This document shows, piece by piece, positions 8,901 through 17,464 of a stretch of 64,000 nt of DNA. Every line of letters begins with the position of its first letter. Position 1 is the stretch's first letter. The DNA is from JAVVXB01 sp036651815 (lineage in GTDB: Bacteria; Bacillota; Clostridia; Christensenellales; CAG-138). The notes below the pieces were generated by a model. That model ran no database searches. It was not told where the DNA came from and saw nothing but the letters and a program-made list of their open reading frames with translations. The DNA is taken from assembly GCA_036651815.1 (NCBI GenBank), contig JAVVXB010000012.1, positions 1-64,000 on the forward strand, written 5' to 3'. The position numbers and the translations under genes were made by a program.

Positions 8901-8934
8901 AATAGAGGCTACTGCATGTGTAGTGGCCTCTATT
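8901..8934 (+). promoter_or_regulatory. Stem-loop after the binding-protein gene
   Basis: AATAGAGGC pairs with GCCTCTATT, with an inner CTAC/GTAG extension. There is no U-run, so it is more likely an mRNA-stabilising or attenuating hairpin than a full terminator. Such hairpins commonly follow binding-protein genes in ABC operons. Confidence 0.65.
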
Positions 8935-8951
8935 AATGAAAAGGAAAGTAT

Positions 8952-9470
8952 ATGAGCAATAAGAAACCTGTGATGTCAGATGAAACTCTCGCTGCTTACG
9001 AAAACAACAAAAAAAAATCTCCGTATTTTCGTACGTTTGAAAAGGATGGCGTCAGTTATCCTATCCCCGGCCTGGTTGGTTCAACTAGATTGATTGTAGT
9101 AGACCAAGATACGGTTGGGGCCAATGAAGTAACATTTGGCTTCAGCGAATTTGCGCCTGCCTCGTCTGTGCATGAACGGCATACACATCCTGATTGCGAA
9201 GAAATCATGTATATATTGGAAGGTCGCGGTGTTGGCGGCGTAAATGGAATCGATGCTGTTTTGGGGAAAGGGGATGTATTGTTTGTGCCGAAAGGCTCGG
9301 AGCATTGGTTCTTTAATCCCTTTGATGAGGCTTGTAAATTCTTGTTTCTTTACACAAAAGGATCGCTGAAGGATGCAGGCTACGCGTTGCAGTCTTCCAG
9401 CTATCAAGAAATTGGCGAACAAGTGGAAGCGCTGCAAAACAGCGGAAACAACAAATTTGATGGGCAATAA
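8952..9470 (+). CDS. Cupin-domain protein
   Basis: A 172-residue protein with one cupin barrel. Motif 1 is HERHTHPDCEEIMYILEGRG (two His, a Glu and a further His-equivalent metal site) and motif 2 is the PKGSEHWFFNP segment. A metal-binding sugar isomerase/epimerase or a ligand-binding accessory would both fit. Its place inside the operon, between binding protein and transporter ATPase, argues for action on the imported sugar or its oxidation product. RBS AAGGAAA lies 8 bases upstream. No specific reaction can be assigned. Confidence 0.8.
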   Translation: MSNKKPVMSDETLAAYENNKKKSPYFRTFEKDGVSYPIPGLVGSTRLIVVDQDTVGANEVTFGFSEFAPASSVHERHTHPDCEEIMYILEGRGVGGVNGIDAVLGKGDVLFVPKGSEHWFFNPFDEACKFLFLYTKGSLKDAGYALQSSSYQEIGEQVEALQNSGNNKFDGQ

Positions 9471-9490
9471 GGCTCGATAGGAGGACATGC

Positions 9491-10987
9491 ATGAACGACA
9501 CTGTTTTGGAGGCAAAGCAGATCTGTAAGTCCTTTGGTTCCGTTCGAGTTCTCGAAAATGTGAATTTTGATATACGCAAGGGCGAAATTCACGCATTGAT
9601 TGGAGAAAACGGTGCAGGTAAGTCCACGATCATCAAGATCATTTCGGGGGTATATACGAAAGATGGCGGGCAACTCCTGCTGGACGGTAAGGAAAGAGTG
9701 TTTTCGACGCCAAAGGAAGCGATGGATGCAGGCATTCGCGTGATACACCAGGAAATAAACATGGTTAATACACTGACTGTCGCAGAGAATATATTTTTAG
9801 GGAGCTATCCCAGAGCTAAAAACGGTGCGATTGATTGGAAGACAATGTTTGCTGACGCAGAGCAGGCACTGGAGGTTCTTGGCGGTCGGATCGATGTGAA
9901 ACAGAAGGTTTCCAAGCTGTCTATTGCCAAGCAGCAAATGATAGAAATTGCCAAAGCGTTGAGTGTGGAGCCGAAGGTGCTTATTATGGATGAACCGACA
10001 GCGGCGCTTAACGATCAAGAGACTGAGCAGCTTTTTGAATTGCTGGAATCATTAAAGCGACGGGGCGTTTCCATCATTTACATAACACACCGTTTTTCCG
10101 AGCTGTATCGTTTAGCCGATCGTGTCACGGTCCTACGGGACGGTGAAAACGTTGCCACAATAGAAGCAACGCAACTGGACAACGATACGCTTATAAGCAT
10201 GATGGTTGGCGAAAACAAGGTGGCAAAATACAGCAAAAAGGTAATTGAGAAGGGCGAAGTGATTTTCCAGGTAGAAGGGCTCTCGATTCCCGGAAAGCTG
10301 GAAAACATAAATCTGAGCATATGCCGCGGCGAGATTGCGGTTGTATTTGGCTTGGTAGGCGCCGGGCAAACGGAACTATGCCGCGCCATATTCGGAGATT
10401 TGGCATACACGCAGGGAAAGATGTGGCTTAACGGACAGGAATTGAAGCTGCACGGTATTCGGCAAGCCTGCAAAGCGCACATCGGATATGTATCCGATGA
10501 TCGGAAAAACGAGGGAATTATCCCGCTGATGTCCATCAAAGAGAACGTTTGCCTAACGGCTTATATGGATAAATTGAAGAACCGATTGGGTTTTGTAAAG
10601 AGATTGGATGCCAAAGCGATTGTACAGATGCTGCACGATAAACTGAAAATTAAAAGTGCGGGACTGTCACAAAAGATCAGTGCGCTTTCAGGCGGAAACC
10701 AACAGAAAACAATGATCTGCCGGTGGCTGGCAAACGATGTGAAATTCCTGGTGCTCAACATGCCTACGCGTGGCGTTGACGTTGGCGCCAGAGCCGAGAT
10801 TTATCGTGCGCTTGAGGATCTGGTCGAACAAGGCGTTGCAGTTTTGATTATTTCTCCTGAAATGCCGGAGGTACTCTCCATCGCTGACACGGTTACCGTT
10901 ATGCACGAAGGCCGAATCACAGGTACGCTGGCGCGAGAAGATGCAACGCAAGAAGAACTCATGAAACTAGCCCTTGAAATTGCATAA
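9491..10987 (+). CDS. Sugar ABC transporter ATP-binding protein (RbsA/MglA type, two NBDs)
   Basis: A 498-residue tandem ATPase that powers uptake with the permease downstream. The first domain is intact: Walker A GENGAGKST, Walker B VLIMDEPTAAL, H-loop ITHR. The second has the degenerate P-loop usual in this family (GLVGAGQTEL, lysine replaced) and a normal LSGGNQQK signature. Its Walker B reads FLVLNMPTRGVD where RbsA-type proteins have LDEPTRG, so both the magnesium-binding Asp and the catalytic Glu are lost (about residues 424-425). Start at 9491 with AGGAGG nine bases upstream. Confidence 0.93.
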   Translation: MNDTVLEAKQICKSFGSVRVLENVNFDIRKGEIHALIGENGAGKSTIIKIISGVYTKDGGQLLLDGKERVFSTPKEAMDAGIRVIHQEINMVNTLTVAENIFLGSYPRAKNGAIDWKTMFADAEQALEVLGGRIDVKQKVSKLSIAKQQMIEIAKALSVEPKVLIMDEPTAALNDQETEQLFELLESLKRRGVSIIYITHRFSELYRLADRVTVLRDGENVATIEATQLDNDTLISMMVGENKVAKYSKKVIEKGEVIFQVEGLSIPGKLENINLSICRGEIAVVFGLVGAGQTELCRAIFGDLAYTQGKMWLNGQELKLHGIRQACKAHIGYVSDDRKNEGIIPLMSIKENVCLTAYMDKLKNRLGFVKRLDAKAIVQMLHDKLKIKSAGLSQKISALSGGNQQKTMICRWLANDVKFLVLNMPTRGVDVGARAEIYRALEDLVEQGVAVLIISPEMPEVLSIADTVTVMHEGRITGTLAREDATQEELMKLALEIA

Positions 10988-11002
10988 GGAGGAATCCAGA
11001 AA

Positions 11003-11974
11003 ATGCATAATACCCAAAGTATGAAACTGATGAATCCCGGTCGTATCCGGCAGAAACTACTTGATTATATTTTGATTCTATTTGCCATATGTATGGCAAT
11101 CTACTTTTCCTTTGCTTCAAAATATTTTCTTTCTACAAAGAACTTCATGAACATTTTGTCATCCATCTCTGTGGTTGGCATAATTGCAACAGGTATGACG
11201 CTTGTGATTATCACCAAAGGCATTGACCTTTCGGTTGGGTCGATCATTGCATTGACAGGATGCATAGCTGCACTGTTGATTGTAAACTACAAAGTGGCTT
11301 GGCCGATTGCAATACTGGTAACACTGCTGATTGGCCTGCTGGTGGGTGGCTTTAACGGTATTCTGATCACAAGGTTTAACGTTGTTCCCTTTATTGCTAC
11401 GCTTGGATCAATGAACATAATACGGGGGCTTGCTTTTATTATAACCGGTGGACAAGCCATTTACGTGCCCAATGAAGTGATTACCTATATCGGAACAGGG
11501 AAGCTTTTTAACTTTGTACCGATTCCTGCCGTTATTATGCTGTTGCTGTACGTCATATTTTGGATTGTATCACAGTTTACCGTGTTTGGAAGAAACGTAT
11601 TTGCAGTGGGCGGCAACAGCGTTGCCAGTCGATTGGCTGGAATCGATGTTAAAAAATTAACCATGTTGCTATACGTTCTAACCGGTGTACTTTCGGCCAT
11701 AGCGGGGTTGGTCATGACGGGCTTAACTTCTACAGCAATGCCTTCCGCAGGTGACGGCTATAATCTGGACGTTATTACGGCTGTATATTTAGGTGGGAAC
11801 AGCGCAAGTGGCGGTGAGGGCAGCGTTTGGCGGACGCTCATGGGCATTTTGATTATAGGCATTTTAAACAATGGAATGGCTTTGTTAAGCGTACCGTCGT
11901 TCTGGCAAACCTTTGTAAAAGGATGCTTGCTTATCATTGCTGTCATTTTTGACATGATTAGAAGAAAACAGTAA
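11003..11974 (+). CDS. Sugar ABC transporter permease (RbsC/MglC type)
   Basis: A 323-residue inner-membrane permease with eight to ten hydrophobic helices. It has the family loops GIDLSVGSIIALTG, GGFNGILITRFNVVPFIATLG and ASGGEGSVWRTLMG (an EAA-like coupling region). It forms the channel of the importer together with the adjacent two-domain ATPase, probably as a homodimer. A strong AAGGAGG precedes the ATG. Its stop lies inside a 13-bp tandem duplication that also carries the next gene's ribosome-binding site. Confidence 0.94.
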   Translation: MHNTQSMKLMNPGRIRQKLLDYILILFAICMAIYFSFASKYFLSTKNFMNILSSISVVGIIATGMTLVIITKGIDLSVGSIIALTGCIAALLIVNYKVAWPIAILVTLLIGLLVGGFNGILITRFNVVPFIATLGSMNIIRGLAFIITGGQAIYVPNEVITYIGTGKLFNFVPIPAVIMLLLYVIFWIVSQFTVFGRNVFAVGGNSVASRLAGIDVKKLTMLLYVLTGVLSAIAGLVMTGLTSTAMPSAGDGYNLDVITAVYLGGNSASGGEGSVWRTLMGILIIGILNNGMALLSVPSFWQTFVKGCLLIIAVIFDMIRRKQ

Positions 11975-11998
11975 GGAGTGTTTACAAGGAGTGTTTAC
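11973..11998 (+). repeat. 13-bp perfect tandem repeat duplicating a ribosome-binding site
   Basis: AAGGAGTGTTTAC occurs at 11973-11985 and again at 11986-11998. The second copy places AAGGAG eight bases before the dehydrogenase ATG at 12000; the first overlaps the permease stop. Confidence 0.95.
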
Positions 11999-11999
11999 T

Positions 12000-13082
12000 A
12001 TGAATACAGTTCCGAAAACAATGAGAGCAATGGTATTGACTGGCCCTGATATGTGGGAATTGCAAACGGTGCCGGTTCCTGCATATGGCGAGGACGAAGT
12101 TCTCTGCCGGATTGATGCTGTGGCTATCTGCGGAAGCGATCCGGAAATTATTCATGGCGGTCTTGCCGGGATATGGCCGCCGGTGTATCCGTTTATTGCA
12201 GGGCATGAATGGGCAGGAACCGTTGTCGCCAAGGGCGAAAATGTAAAGGCGTTTGCTATTGGCGACCGAGTGGCCGGGGAAGCACATAAAGGTTGTGGAT
12301 ACTGCAAAAACTGCTTGGAAGGCAACTACAATCTGTGCCTTAATTACGGTAATCAGGCTACTGGGCACAGACATTATGGGTTCACCTCTCAAGGGGCATA
12401 TGCACAATACAATTCGTATCATATAAAGAGCATTGCCAAGCTGCCAGATTCGGTTTCTTTTAAAGAAGCGGCCATGTGTGACACGGCCGGCGTGGCTATT
12501 CACGGACTGGAGCTAGCAGGTGTGCGTCCCGGTGCAACGGTTGTAATCGTGGGACCTGGGCCGATCGGCATGATGGCAATGAAAATTTCAAAAGCGTTGG
12601 GTGCAGGTAGAGTCATCGTGGTTGGAAGAATGCCGCGGCTAGCAGTTGCAAAGGAATTGGGCGCGGACACCGTGGTGGATTTTTCAAAGGGAGATCCTGT
12701 TGCGCAAGTGAGAAAACTCACCGATGGGCTTGGAGCAGACTTGGTGATGGAATGCTCCGGCGCACCGGGCACGATTATTCAGTCGTTATCTATGTGTGGG
12801 AAAGGCGGAAAGGTTGTCATGCTTGGCGTGGCAAAGGATGGCGTCACAGAAGCAATTCCGCTGAAATATACCACGCATAACGAACTGACGCTGCATGGAT
12901 CCCGCGCCAATCCCAATTCCAGCCGAAAGGTTATTCAACTCATGGCTGGAAAAAACATTGAAGTGGCAGACTTGGTTACACACACCTTCCCTCTGGAGAA
13001 AATTGGACTTGCTTTCGAAACCTTTGAAAAGCGTCTGGGTGGGGCAATGAAGGTTGTGATTTATCCAAACGGCGAACGGTAA
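12000..13082 (+). CDS. Zinc-dependent medium-chain dehydrogenase (sorbitol/threonine dehydrogenase-like)
   Basis: A 360-residue NAD(P)-dependent alcohol/polyol dehydrogenase. Catalytic zinc ligands are in AICGSD and GHEWAG. The structural zinc loop has four cysteines (CGYCKNC plus a Cys seven residues on). The coenzyme fold is VVIVGPGPIGMMAM followed by VVG, in place of the usual acidic tip, so cofactor preference is open. The ATG at 12000 is preferred over a GTG at 11991 because AAGGAG lies eight bases before it. Within the operon it should oxidise the imported sugar or a ring-opened derivative. Other possible substrates are an L-idonate- or galactitol-type polyol. Confidence 0.88.
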   Translation: MNTVPKTMRAMVLTGPDMWELQTVPVPAYGEDEVLCRIDAVAICGSDPEIIHGGLAGIWPPVYPFIAGHEWAGTVVAKGENVKAFAIGDRVAGEAHKGCGYCKNCLEGNYNLCLNYGNQATGHRHYGFTSQGAYAQYNSYHIKSIAKLPDSVSFKEAAMCDTAGVAIHGLELAGVRPGATVVIVGPGPIGMMAMKISKALGAGRVIVVGRMPRLAVAKELGADTVVDFSKGDPVAQVRKLTDGLGADLVMECSGAPGTIIQSLSMCGKGGKVVMLGVAKDGVTEAIPLKYTTHNELTLHGSRANPNSSRKVIQLMAGKNIEVADLVTHTFPLEKIGLAFETFEKRLGGAMKVVIYPNGER

Positions 13083-13094
13083 AGGATTGGTATC

Positions 13095-14042
13095 ATGGAA
13101 AATTTTGTAGTAGTGATCGGCGCGGGGACGATGGGAAGCGGAATCGGAGCCATGGCTGCGCTTGCTGGCGAAAAGACCATTTTGGTTGATGTGGACGAAG
13201 CCAGGGTTGCGGCAGGCATTGAAAAAGCAAAGGCATGCATTCGCCTGCGCCAGAAAAATGGGTTAAATACGGATGAAGAAGCTGCGCAAGCATTGGGATT
13301 GCTCGGCTCCTCGACAGACATGAACAAAGTCGTGCGGAACGCCAGCATTGTGATTGAAGCCATTATAGAAAAGATGGAGGCAAAGCAGGCAATTTTCGCA
13401 CAGCTTGATGCGGTGCTGGACACGGCTGTGCCGATTTGTAGCAATACAAGCGGCTTACGCATTACGGAAATTGCGGCATTGTGCAAGCACCCGGAACGTA
13501 CGTTTACCACACATTTCTGGCTACCGGCCCATCTGGTGCCGCTAGTCGAGGTGGTGATGGGCGATTACTCGGACGAGACGATGGCAAAGTCTGTTGTAAC
13601 GCGGCTCAAAGGGTGGAAAAAAGCACCGGTATTGGTACGCCGCGACTTGCCGGGGCAGCTGGCCAACCGCGTATTTCAAGCGATCATTCGCGAGACAATC
13701 GCAATTGTCGATTCCGGATTGGCTAGTGCGGAGGATGTTGATACGGCCATCAGCTGCGGCATGGCAATGCGTTTCCCCGAATGGGGGCCGTTGATGCATC
13801 TGGATGCCATTGGCTTGGATTTGGGACTGTCTGTTCAGGATGCGGTTCTGCCCAGCATCAATGCAGATACGACGGCCAATGGCTATATCCGCAAGCTGGT
13901 CGAAACCGGCAACCTAGGAGCCTCAACCGGCAAGGGTTTTTATGATTGGTCGGAGCGTTCCATTACAGATGCAATGAATAAACGCGACCGGTTCATCATT
14001 GAAGCGGTTAAGATTAAAACAAAGCTCGACCAAGAGGGATAA
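13095..14042 (+). CDS. 3-hydroxyacyl-CoA dehydrogenase-fold oxidoreductase (L-gulonate/carnitine dehydrogenase-like)
   Basis: A 315-residue NAD-dependent 3-hydroxyacid dehydrogenase. The N-terminal Rossmann motif GAGTMGSGIGAMAA is followed by Asp (VDVDEA), indicating NAD. The catalytic His-Glu pair is in THFWLPAHLVPLVEVV. The C-terminal helical domain ends in STGKGFYDW. Genes of this fold in sugar operons often encode L-gulonate-type or other 3-hydroxy-acid dehydrogenases. No thiolase, CoA ligase or enoyl-CoA hydratase is nearby, so an aldonic acid is a better guess than an acyl-CoA. Spacing of 12 bp from the previous gene fits the operon. Confidence 0.82.
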   Translation: MENFVVVIGAGTMGSGIGAMAALAGEKTILVDVDEARVAAGIEKAKACIRLRQKNGLNTDEEAAQALGLLGSSTDMNKVVRNASIVIEAIIEKMEAKQAIFAQLDAVLDTAVPICSNTSGLRITEIAALCKHPERTFTTHFWLPAHLVPLVEVVMGDYSDETMAKSVVTRLKGWKKAPVLVRRDLPGQLANRVFQAIIRETIAIVDSGLASAEDVDTAISCGMAMRFPEWGPLMHLDAIGLDLGLSVQDAVLPSINADTTANGYIRKLVETGNLGASTGKGFYDWSERSITDAMNKRDRFIIEAVKIKTKLDQEG

Positions 14043-14045
14043 ACG

Positions 14046-15134
14046 GTGCAGTATTTCTTTGTAGGAACGTATTCTGAACCAATCCTGTTTGGAACGGGTG
14101 AGGTGTTCAAGGGAAAAGGCGAAGGGCTATACCTTTGCTCGTTTGAAGATGGAAAGATCGAAACAGTCAATTTACTATCCATGCGGAATCCATCCTTTCT
14201 TTGTATAGATGAAGCATATGGTAAAATCTATACGGTCAATGAACTAAAGGAATATGAGGGAGAATTTGGCGGTGGGGTGAGCGAAGTTTCGTTCGATAAA
14301 CAAGGAAAGCTCACGCTTGAACGGAGCTTTTGCACAAAAGGCACGGATCCCTGTCATATAGCATGCTCGCCCGAGCGCGACTTTGTGTCGATCTCAAACT
14401 TTGCAAGCGGCTCGGTGAGTATATTTCGACTCGACAAAAATGGTCGTTTAAAAGAACATTGCGAGCTATTTACGCATGAAGGACACAGCGTGCATCCAAT
14501 CCGTCAAAAAGGGCCGCATGCTCATAGTACGATCTTTACGGGCAAGGAAAGTATGTTTGTTCCTGACCTGGGCACGGATCAGCTTGTAGGATATCGCTAC
14601 AAGGAAGGGAAAATTGAGTCCGATGAAAACATAACCGTTTCGCTAGCAGCCGGAAGTGGGCCGCGGTTTGGTGAATTTTCACCAGACCACGCGCATTTTT
14701 ACCTGATTAACGAGATTGGTTCCTCCGTGACACATTATCTGTGGGATGGAACGCAGCTAATGGGATGCGATACGGTATCCACGCTACCTGAGGATTGCAC
14801 ACTAAACAATATTTGCTCGGATCTGCACGTTACACCTGACGGGAAATATTTGTATGCATCCAACCGCGGTCATGACAGCATTTGCGCATTTGCAATTGGG
14901 GTCGATGGTGCCTTAACATTGCTGGATCGGGTATCATGCGGCGGAAAAACACCTCGCAATTTTTGTATTGAACCCAATGGAACATACCTGCTTGTTGGGA
15001 ATCAGGACAGTGATACGATCGTGACCTTCCGGATTGAAGCATCAGGGAAGTTGACGTTTGTCAGCGAAACTGCATTTCCGACACCAGTTTGCATGAAGTT
15101 TTTATATGGACAAGACGATTCATTTGCATGCTAA
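14046..15134 (+). CDS. Seven-bladed beta-propeller lactonase (YbhE/Pgl family)
   Basis: A 362-residue cytoplasmic protein of the 6-phosphogluconolactonase (YbhE-type) fold. It has repeated blades such as KGTDPCHIACSPERDFVSISN, GPRFGEFSPDHAHFYLINE, LHVTPDGKYLYASNRGHDSI and CIEPNGTYLLVGNQDSD. It would open a sugar lactone made by one of the dehydrogenases to the aldonic acid. The GTG start at 14046 is three bases past the previous stop and is preceded by AAGAGGG. This is the last gene of the operon and the one that most clearly marks the pathway as oxidative. Confidence 0.88.
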   Translation: MQYFFVGTYSEPILFGTGEVFKGKGEGLYLCSFEDGKIETVNLLSMRNPSFLCIDEAYGKIYTVNELKEYEGEFGGGVSEVSFDKQGKLTLERSFCTKGTDPCHIACSPERDFVSISNFASGSVSIFRLDKNGRLKEHCELFTHEGHSVHPIRQKGPHAHSTIFTGKESMFVPDLGTDQLVGYRYKEGKIESDENITVSLAAGSGPRFGEFSPDHAHFYLINEIGSSVTHYLWDGTQLMGCDTVSTLPEDCTLNNICSDLHVTPDGKYLYASNRGHDSICAFAIGVDGALTLLDRVSCGGKTPRNFCIEPNGTYLLVGNQDSDTIVTFRIEASGKLTFVSETAFPTPVCMKFLYGQDDSFAC

Positions 15135-15299
15135 AACGTTGATAAATATGGTAGATAGTGTCAAGTAAAGTCCCCAATTTCAAAAAAAAGCATCCGGTTG
15201 AAATTAAGCAGCAAGTGGCAGCAAATCCACCAAGGATTGTTGGCTTACATAGTTTCTTGCAACCGACCAATCCCCGGAATATTCAATCAGGTAAGTGGT

Positions 15300-15351
15300 G
15301 ACTAGGCGCAGGCAAGATAACGAATTGGGAAAAATACCAATTATCCTAGTC
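15300..15351. repeat. Nested inverted repeat
   Basis: GACTAGG at 15300-15306 pairs with CCTAGTC at 15345-15351, and inside it AATTGG (15323-15328) pairs with CCAATT (15337-15342). It lies between the operon end and transposase debris. It could be a terminator or part of an element end. Confidence 0.5.
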
Positions 15352-15478
15352 CTGCGTCGGATCTCCTCATTCGAGACAATCCCGCATTTTGTGTAAATGG
15401 AGCCATTCCCAATAAAATAGACAGTAAAGAGCTCTGAAAAACAGAATGAATTGCAAAACTTTGAAAAAATTCAAACTG

Positions 15479-15835
15479 TTAAGCAGCAACGTTAGGCAAC
15501 ACCCCCTTAGCAAAGTCATTTGCTGAAATCCAGCCAAGGGCTGAATGGGGGCGTACAGAGTTGTAAAAGCACACAATGTATGGAAAGACGGCGTTTTCAG
15601 CCTGCCGCTGGTGGCAAATCGGGTCAAGTGAATCATCTCATATTTGAGACAGCTAAAAAAGTTTTCTGCAACCGCATTGTCGTATGGATCACCCTTACGC
15701 GACATGCTGGATGTAATACCATGCTTTTCAAGCGCCTACGGATAAGCATTAGAAACATATTGCAAACCACGATCACTGTGAAAAATCGTAACCGTCAATT
15801 CCACCGACGTCTTTACAGCATAGAGATCAACTCAG
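15479..15835 (-). pseudogene. IS3-family transposase remnant (DDE domain, broken)
   Basis: Reading leftwards, the frame contains TIFHSDRGLQYVSNAYP, then an in-frame TAG (15736-15738), then ALEKHGITSS and MSRKGDPYDNAVAENFF, the IS3 rve core. Near the RFA codons it shifts frame into QAENAVFPYIVCFYNSV and RPHSALGW, and ends at 15479. The part before HSDRG is also shortened (DLYAVKTSVELTV). It therefore has a stop, a frameshift and a deletion. The orfA half and clear inverted repeats are not visible. Confidence 0.85.
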
Positions 15836-15959
15836 ACAATAGATGGAGAGACTTGGATGACTCAAGATATCTAACGAGTTTCAATGGGGTCTGAGGTGAA
15901 AGATGAGCATAGAGCTACAGGAAGTAAAGCGGAGCAGGAATCTGTCAGAATGGGTGGAG

Positions 15960-16059
15960 ATGCAGAAGCAATCACATTCATAATATCCGTAAATTTTACC
16001 CGCTTCATCGGCTTCTTTCTTGCGCGATACTCGATATCCGAAAATGTCAGTTGATGCAT
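15960..16059 (-). pseudogene. IS5/IS1182-like transposase N-terminal remnant
   Basis: The leftward frame reads MHQLTFSDIEYRARKKPM and KRVKFTDIMN, resembling the conserved first residues of IS5-group transposases (QLTFxDxEYxxKRKxTRRExF). The similarity stops after about 30 residues, where the sequence becomes unrelated. It is a truncated fragment only. Confidence 0.45.
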
Positions 16060-16142
16060 GGTCTGCGCACACTGTGCTTTTTTCCATAATACCATGAATT
16101 GCGGCACTTGATTTAATTAGTGAGCCCCTAGGTTGCCGCTGC

Positions 16143-16625
16143 TTAGGGATTGAGCAAATATGTAGCAAGATTGAGATAAGCTGCAAACGCCACCCAGAAG
16201 AAATACGGGATTTGCAGATAAGCGGCAATGGAGCGTATGGGGAAAAACAGCGCGATCATGATGACGATCATGGATTCCAAAACCACCAGCCATACAAATG
16301 CAGCCAGCATCCAGTGAAAACCAAAAAACAGGATCGTCCAACCAAAGTTTAAAAACAATTGGAGAAGATAAACTTCCAACGCATCCCGCCGGCAGTCGTC
16401 GTGAGACAGATAAACCATGCCGCTGGAGATGCCCATGAGCGTATACAGAAGGGTCCACACGATGGGGAACATCCATCCGGGTGGACTTAACGGGGGTTTG
16501 ATCAGTTGTGCATAGTCACGCATGCCTCCGCCCGTAAATAAAGCGGCCGACGCACCTACGGCTAACGCAATCGCGACGGACAGAATATACACGCGCATGG
16601 TATGCTTTGTTTGGATGGTCATCAT
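16143..16625 (-). CDS. tspO: TspO/MBR-family tryptophan-rich membrane protein
   Basis: A 160-residue protein with five membrane helices. It carries the signature PPLSPPGWMFPIVWTLLY (tryptophan-rich loop) and a WTILFFGFHW segment. TspO proteins bind porphyrins and cholesterol-like ligands and act in stress signalling or tetrapyrrole handling. No clear ribosome-binding site decides the start. ATG at 16625 gives the family's usual ~160 residues; 16652 (TTG) and 16598 (ATG) are alternatives. It is transcribed alone, next to IS debris. Confidence 0.9.
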   Translation of the reverse strand: MMTIQTKHTMRVYILSVAIALAVGASAALFTGGGMRDYAQLIKPPLSPPGWMFPIVWTLLYTLMGISSGMVYLSHDDCRRDALEVYLLQLFLNFGWTILFFGFHWMLAAFVWLVVLESMIVIMIALFFPIRSIAAYLQIPYFFWVAFAAYLNLATYLLNP

Positions 16626-16737
16626 GCAATAAGGATATGCGTGGATCGACAAACCTATGCAAAAGCGGACGGCAAACGCCGTCCGCAGAGCCTACTGAGA
16701 ACTTGCAATTTCGATAGTCCTAGCTATCGATGAAAAC

Positions 16738-17385
16738 TTAGTCGATAATTTTTTCGGGTTCGCCAAAGTCAACACCAAAGGTTTCCACCCGGATGGATTT
16801 TACGACCTGATCAGTAATGGGCCGATCGTTGGCACCGGTCTTGGTTGCAGCGATTTGATCGACTACATCCAAGCCCTCCGTCACCGCACCGAATGCAGCA
16901 TAGTCCTTATCGAGGAAGTTGGAATCGGCATGCATAATAAAAAACTGGCTACCAGCGGTGTTGTAGGCCGCGGCGGGATTGTAAGGATTGCCCTGCCGCG
17001 CCATACTGATGACGCCGCGCTCGTGTTTGAGATCGTTCTTTACGTGATTGTTTGAAAATTCACCCTTGATACGGTAGCCTGGGCCGCCGGAACCGGTGCC
17101 ATCGGGATCGCCACCCTGAATCATAAATCCGGGAATGACGCGGTGGAAGATGACGCCATCATAAAAACCACCGTTGGCTAAGGCAATAAAATTCTTGACG
17201 GTGTTGGGCGCGATATCATAATATAGTTCAAGTTTGATCTCGCCGCCGTCCTGCATTTCGATGGTTGCAATGGGAGCTTGGGTAACCACAATCGTATCCT
17301 CCTTGGTTGGTTGGTCGGCTTTTTGACAGGCGCCCAAGGTGAGCGCAAACGTCGCGGCCGCCAGAATGGAAATCAATTTTTGCAT
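16738..17385 (-). CDS. Cyclophilin-type peptidyl-prolyl isomerase lipoprotein
   Basis: A 215-residue exported cyclophilin. A signal peptide (MQKLISILAAATFALTLG) ends in the lipobox LGAC, so it is anchored outside the membrane. The catalytic domain from ~residue 40 has FHRVIPGFMIQGGDP, SMARQGNPYN and SQFFIMHADSNFLD. It catalyses proline cis-trans isomerisation during folding of exported proteins. The start at 17385 has GGAGGAT nine bases upstream; longer in-frame extensions upstream are out of register with this signal peptide. Confidence 0.94.
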   Translation of the reverse strand: MQKLISILAAATFALTLGACQKADQPTKEDTIVVTQAPIATIEMQDGGEIKLELYYDIAPNTVKNFIALANGGFYDGVIFHRVIPGFMIQGGDPDGTGSGGPGYRIKGEFSNNHVKNDLKHERGVISMARQGNPYNPAAAYNTAGSQFFIMHADSNFLDKDYAAFGAVTEGLDVVDQIAATKTGANDRPITDQVVKSIRVETFGVDFGEPEKIID

Positions 17386-17464
17386 AAGGTCATATCCTCC
17401 ATGAACTATTCTCTGCGAAAAACAAAAAAATGTCAATTTATTGGTTGCAGAGTTCACAAAACGG

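Noticed and set aside
15520..15894. 124-residue plus-strand frame in the IS remnant
   Set aside because: It is the antisense of the broken IS3 transposase.
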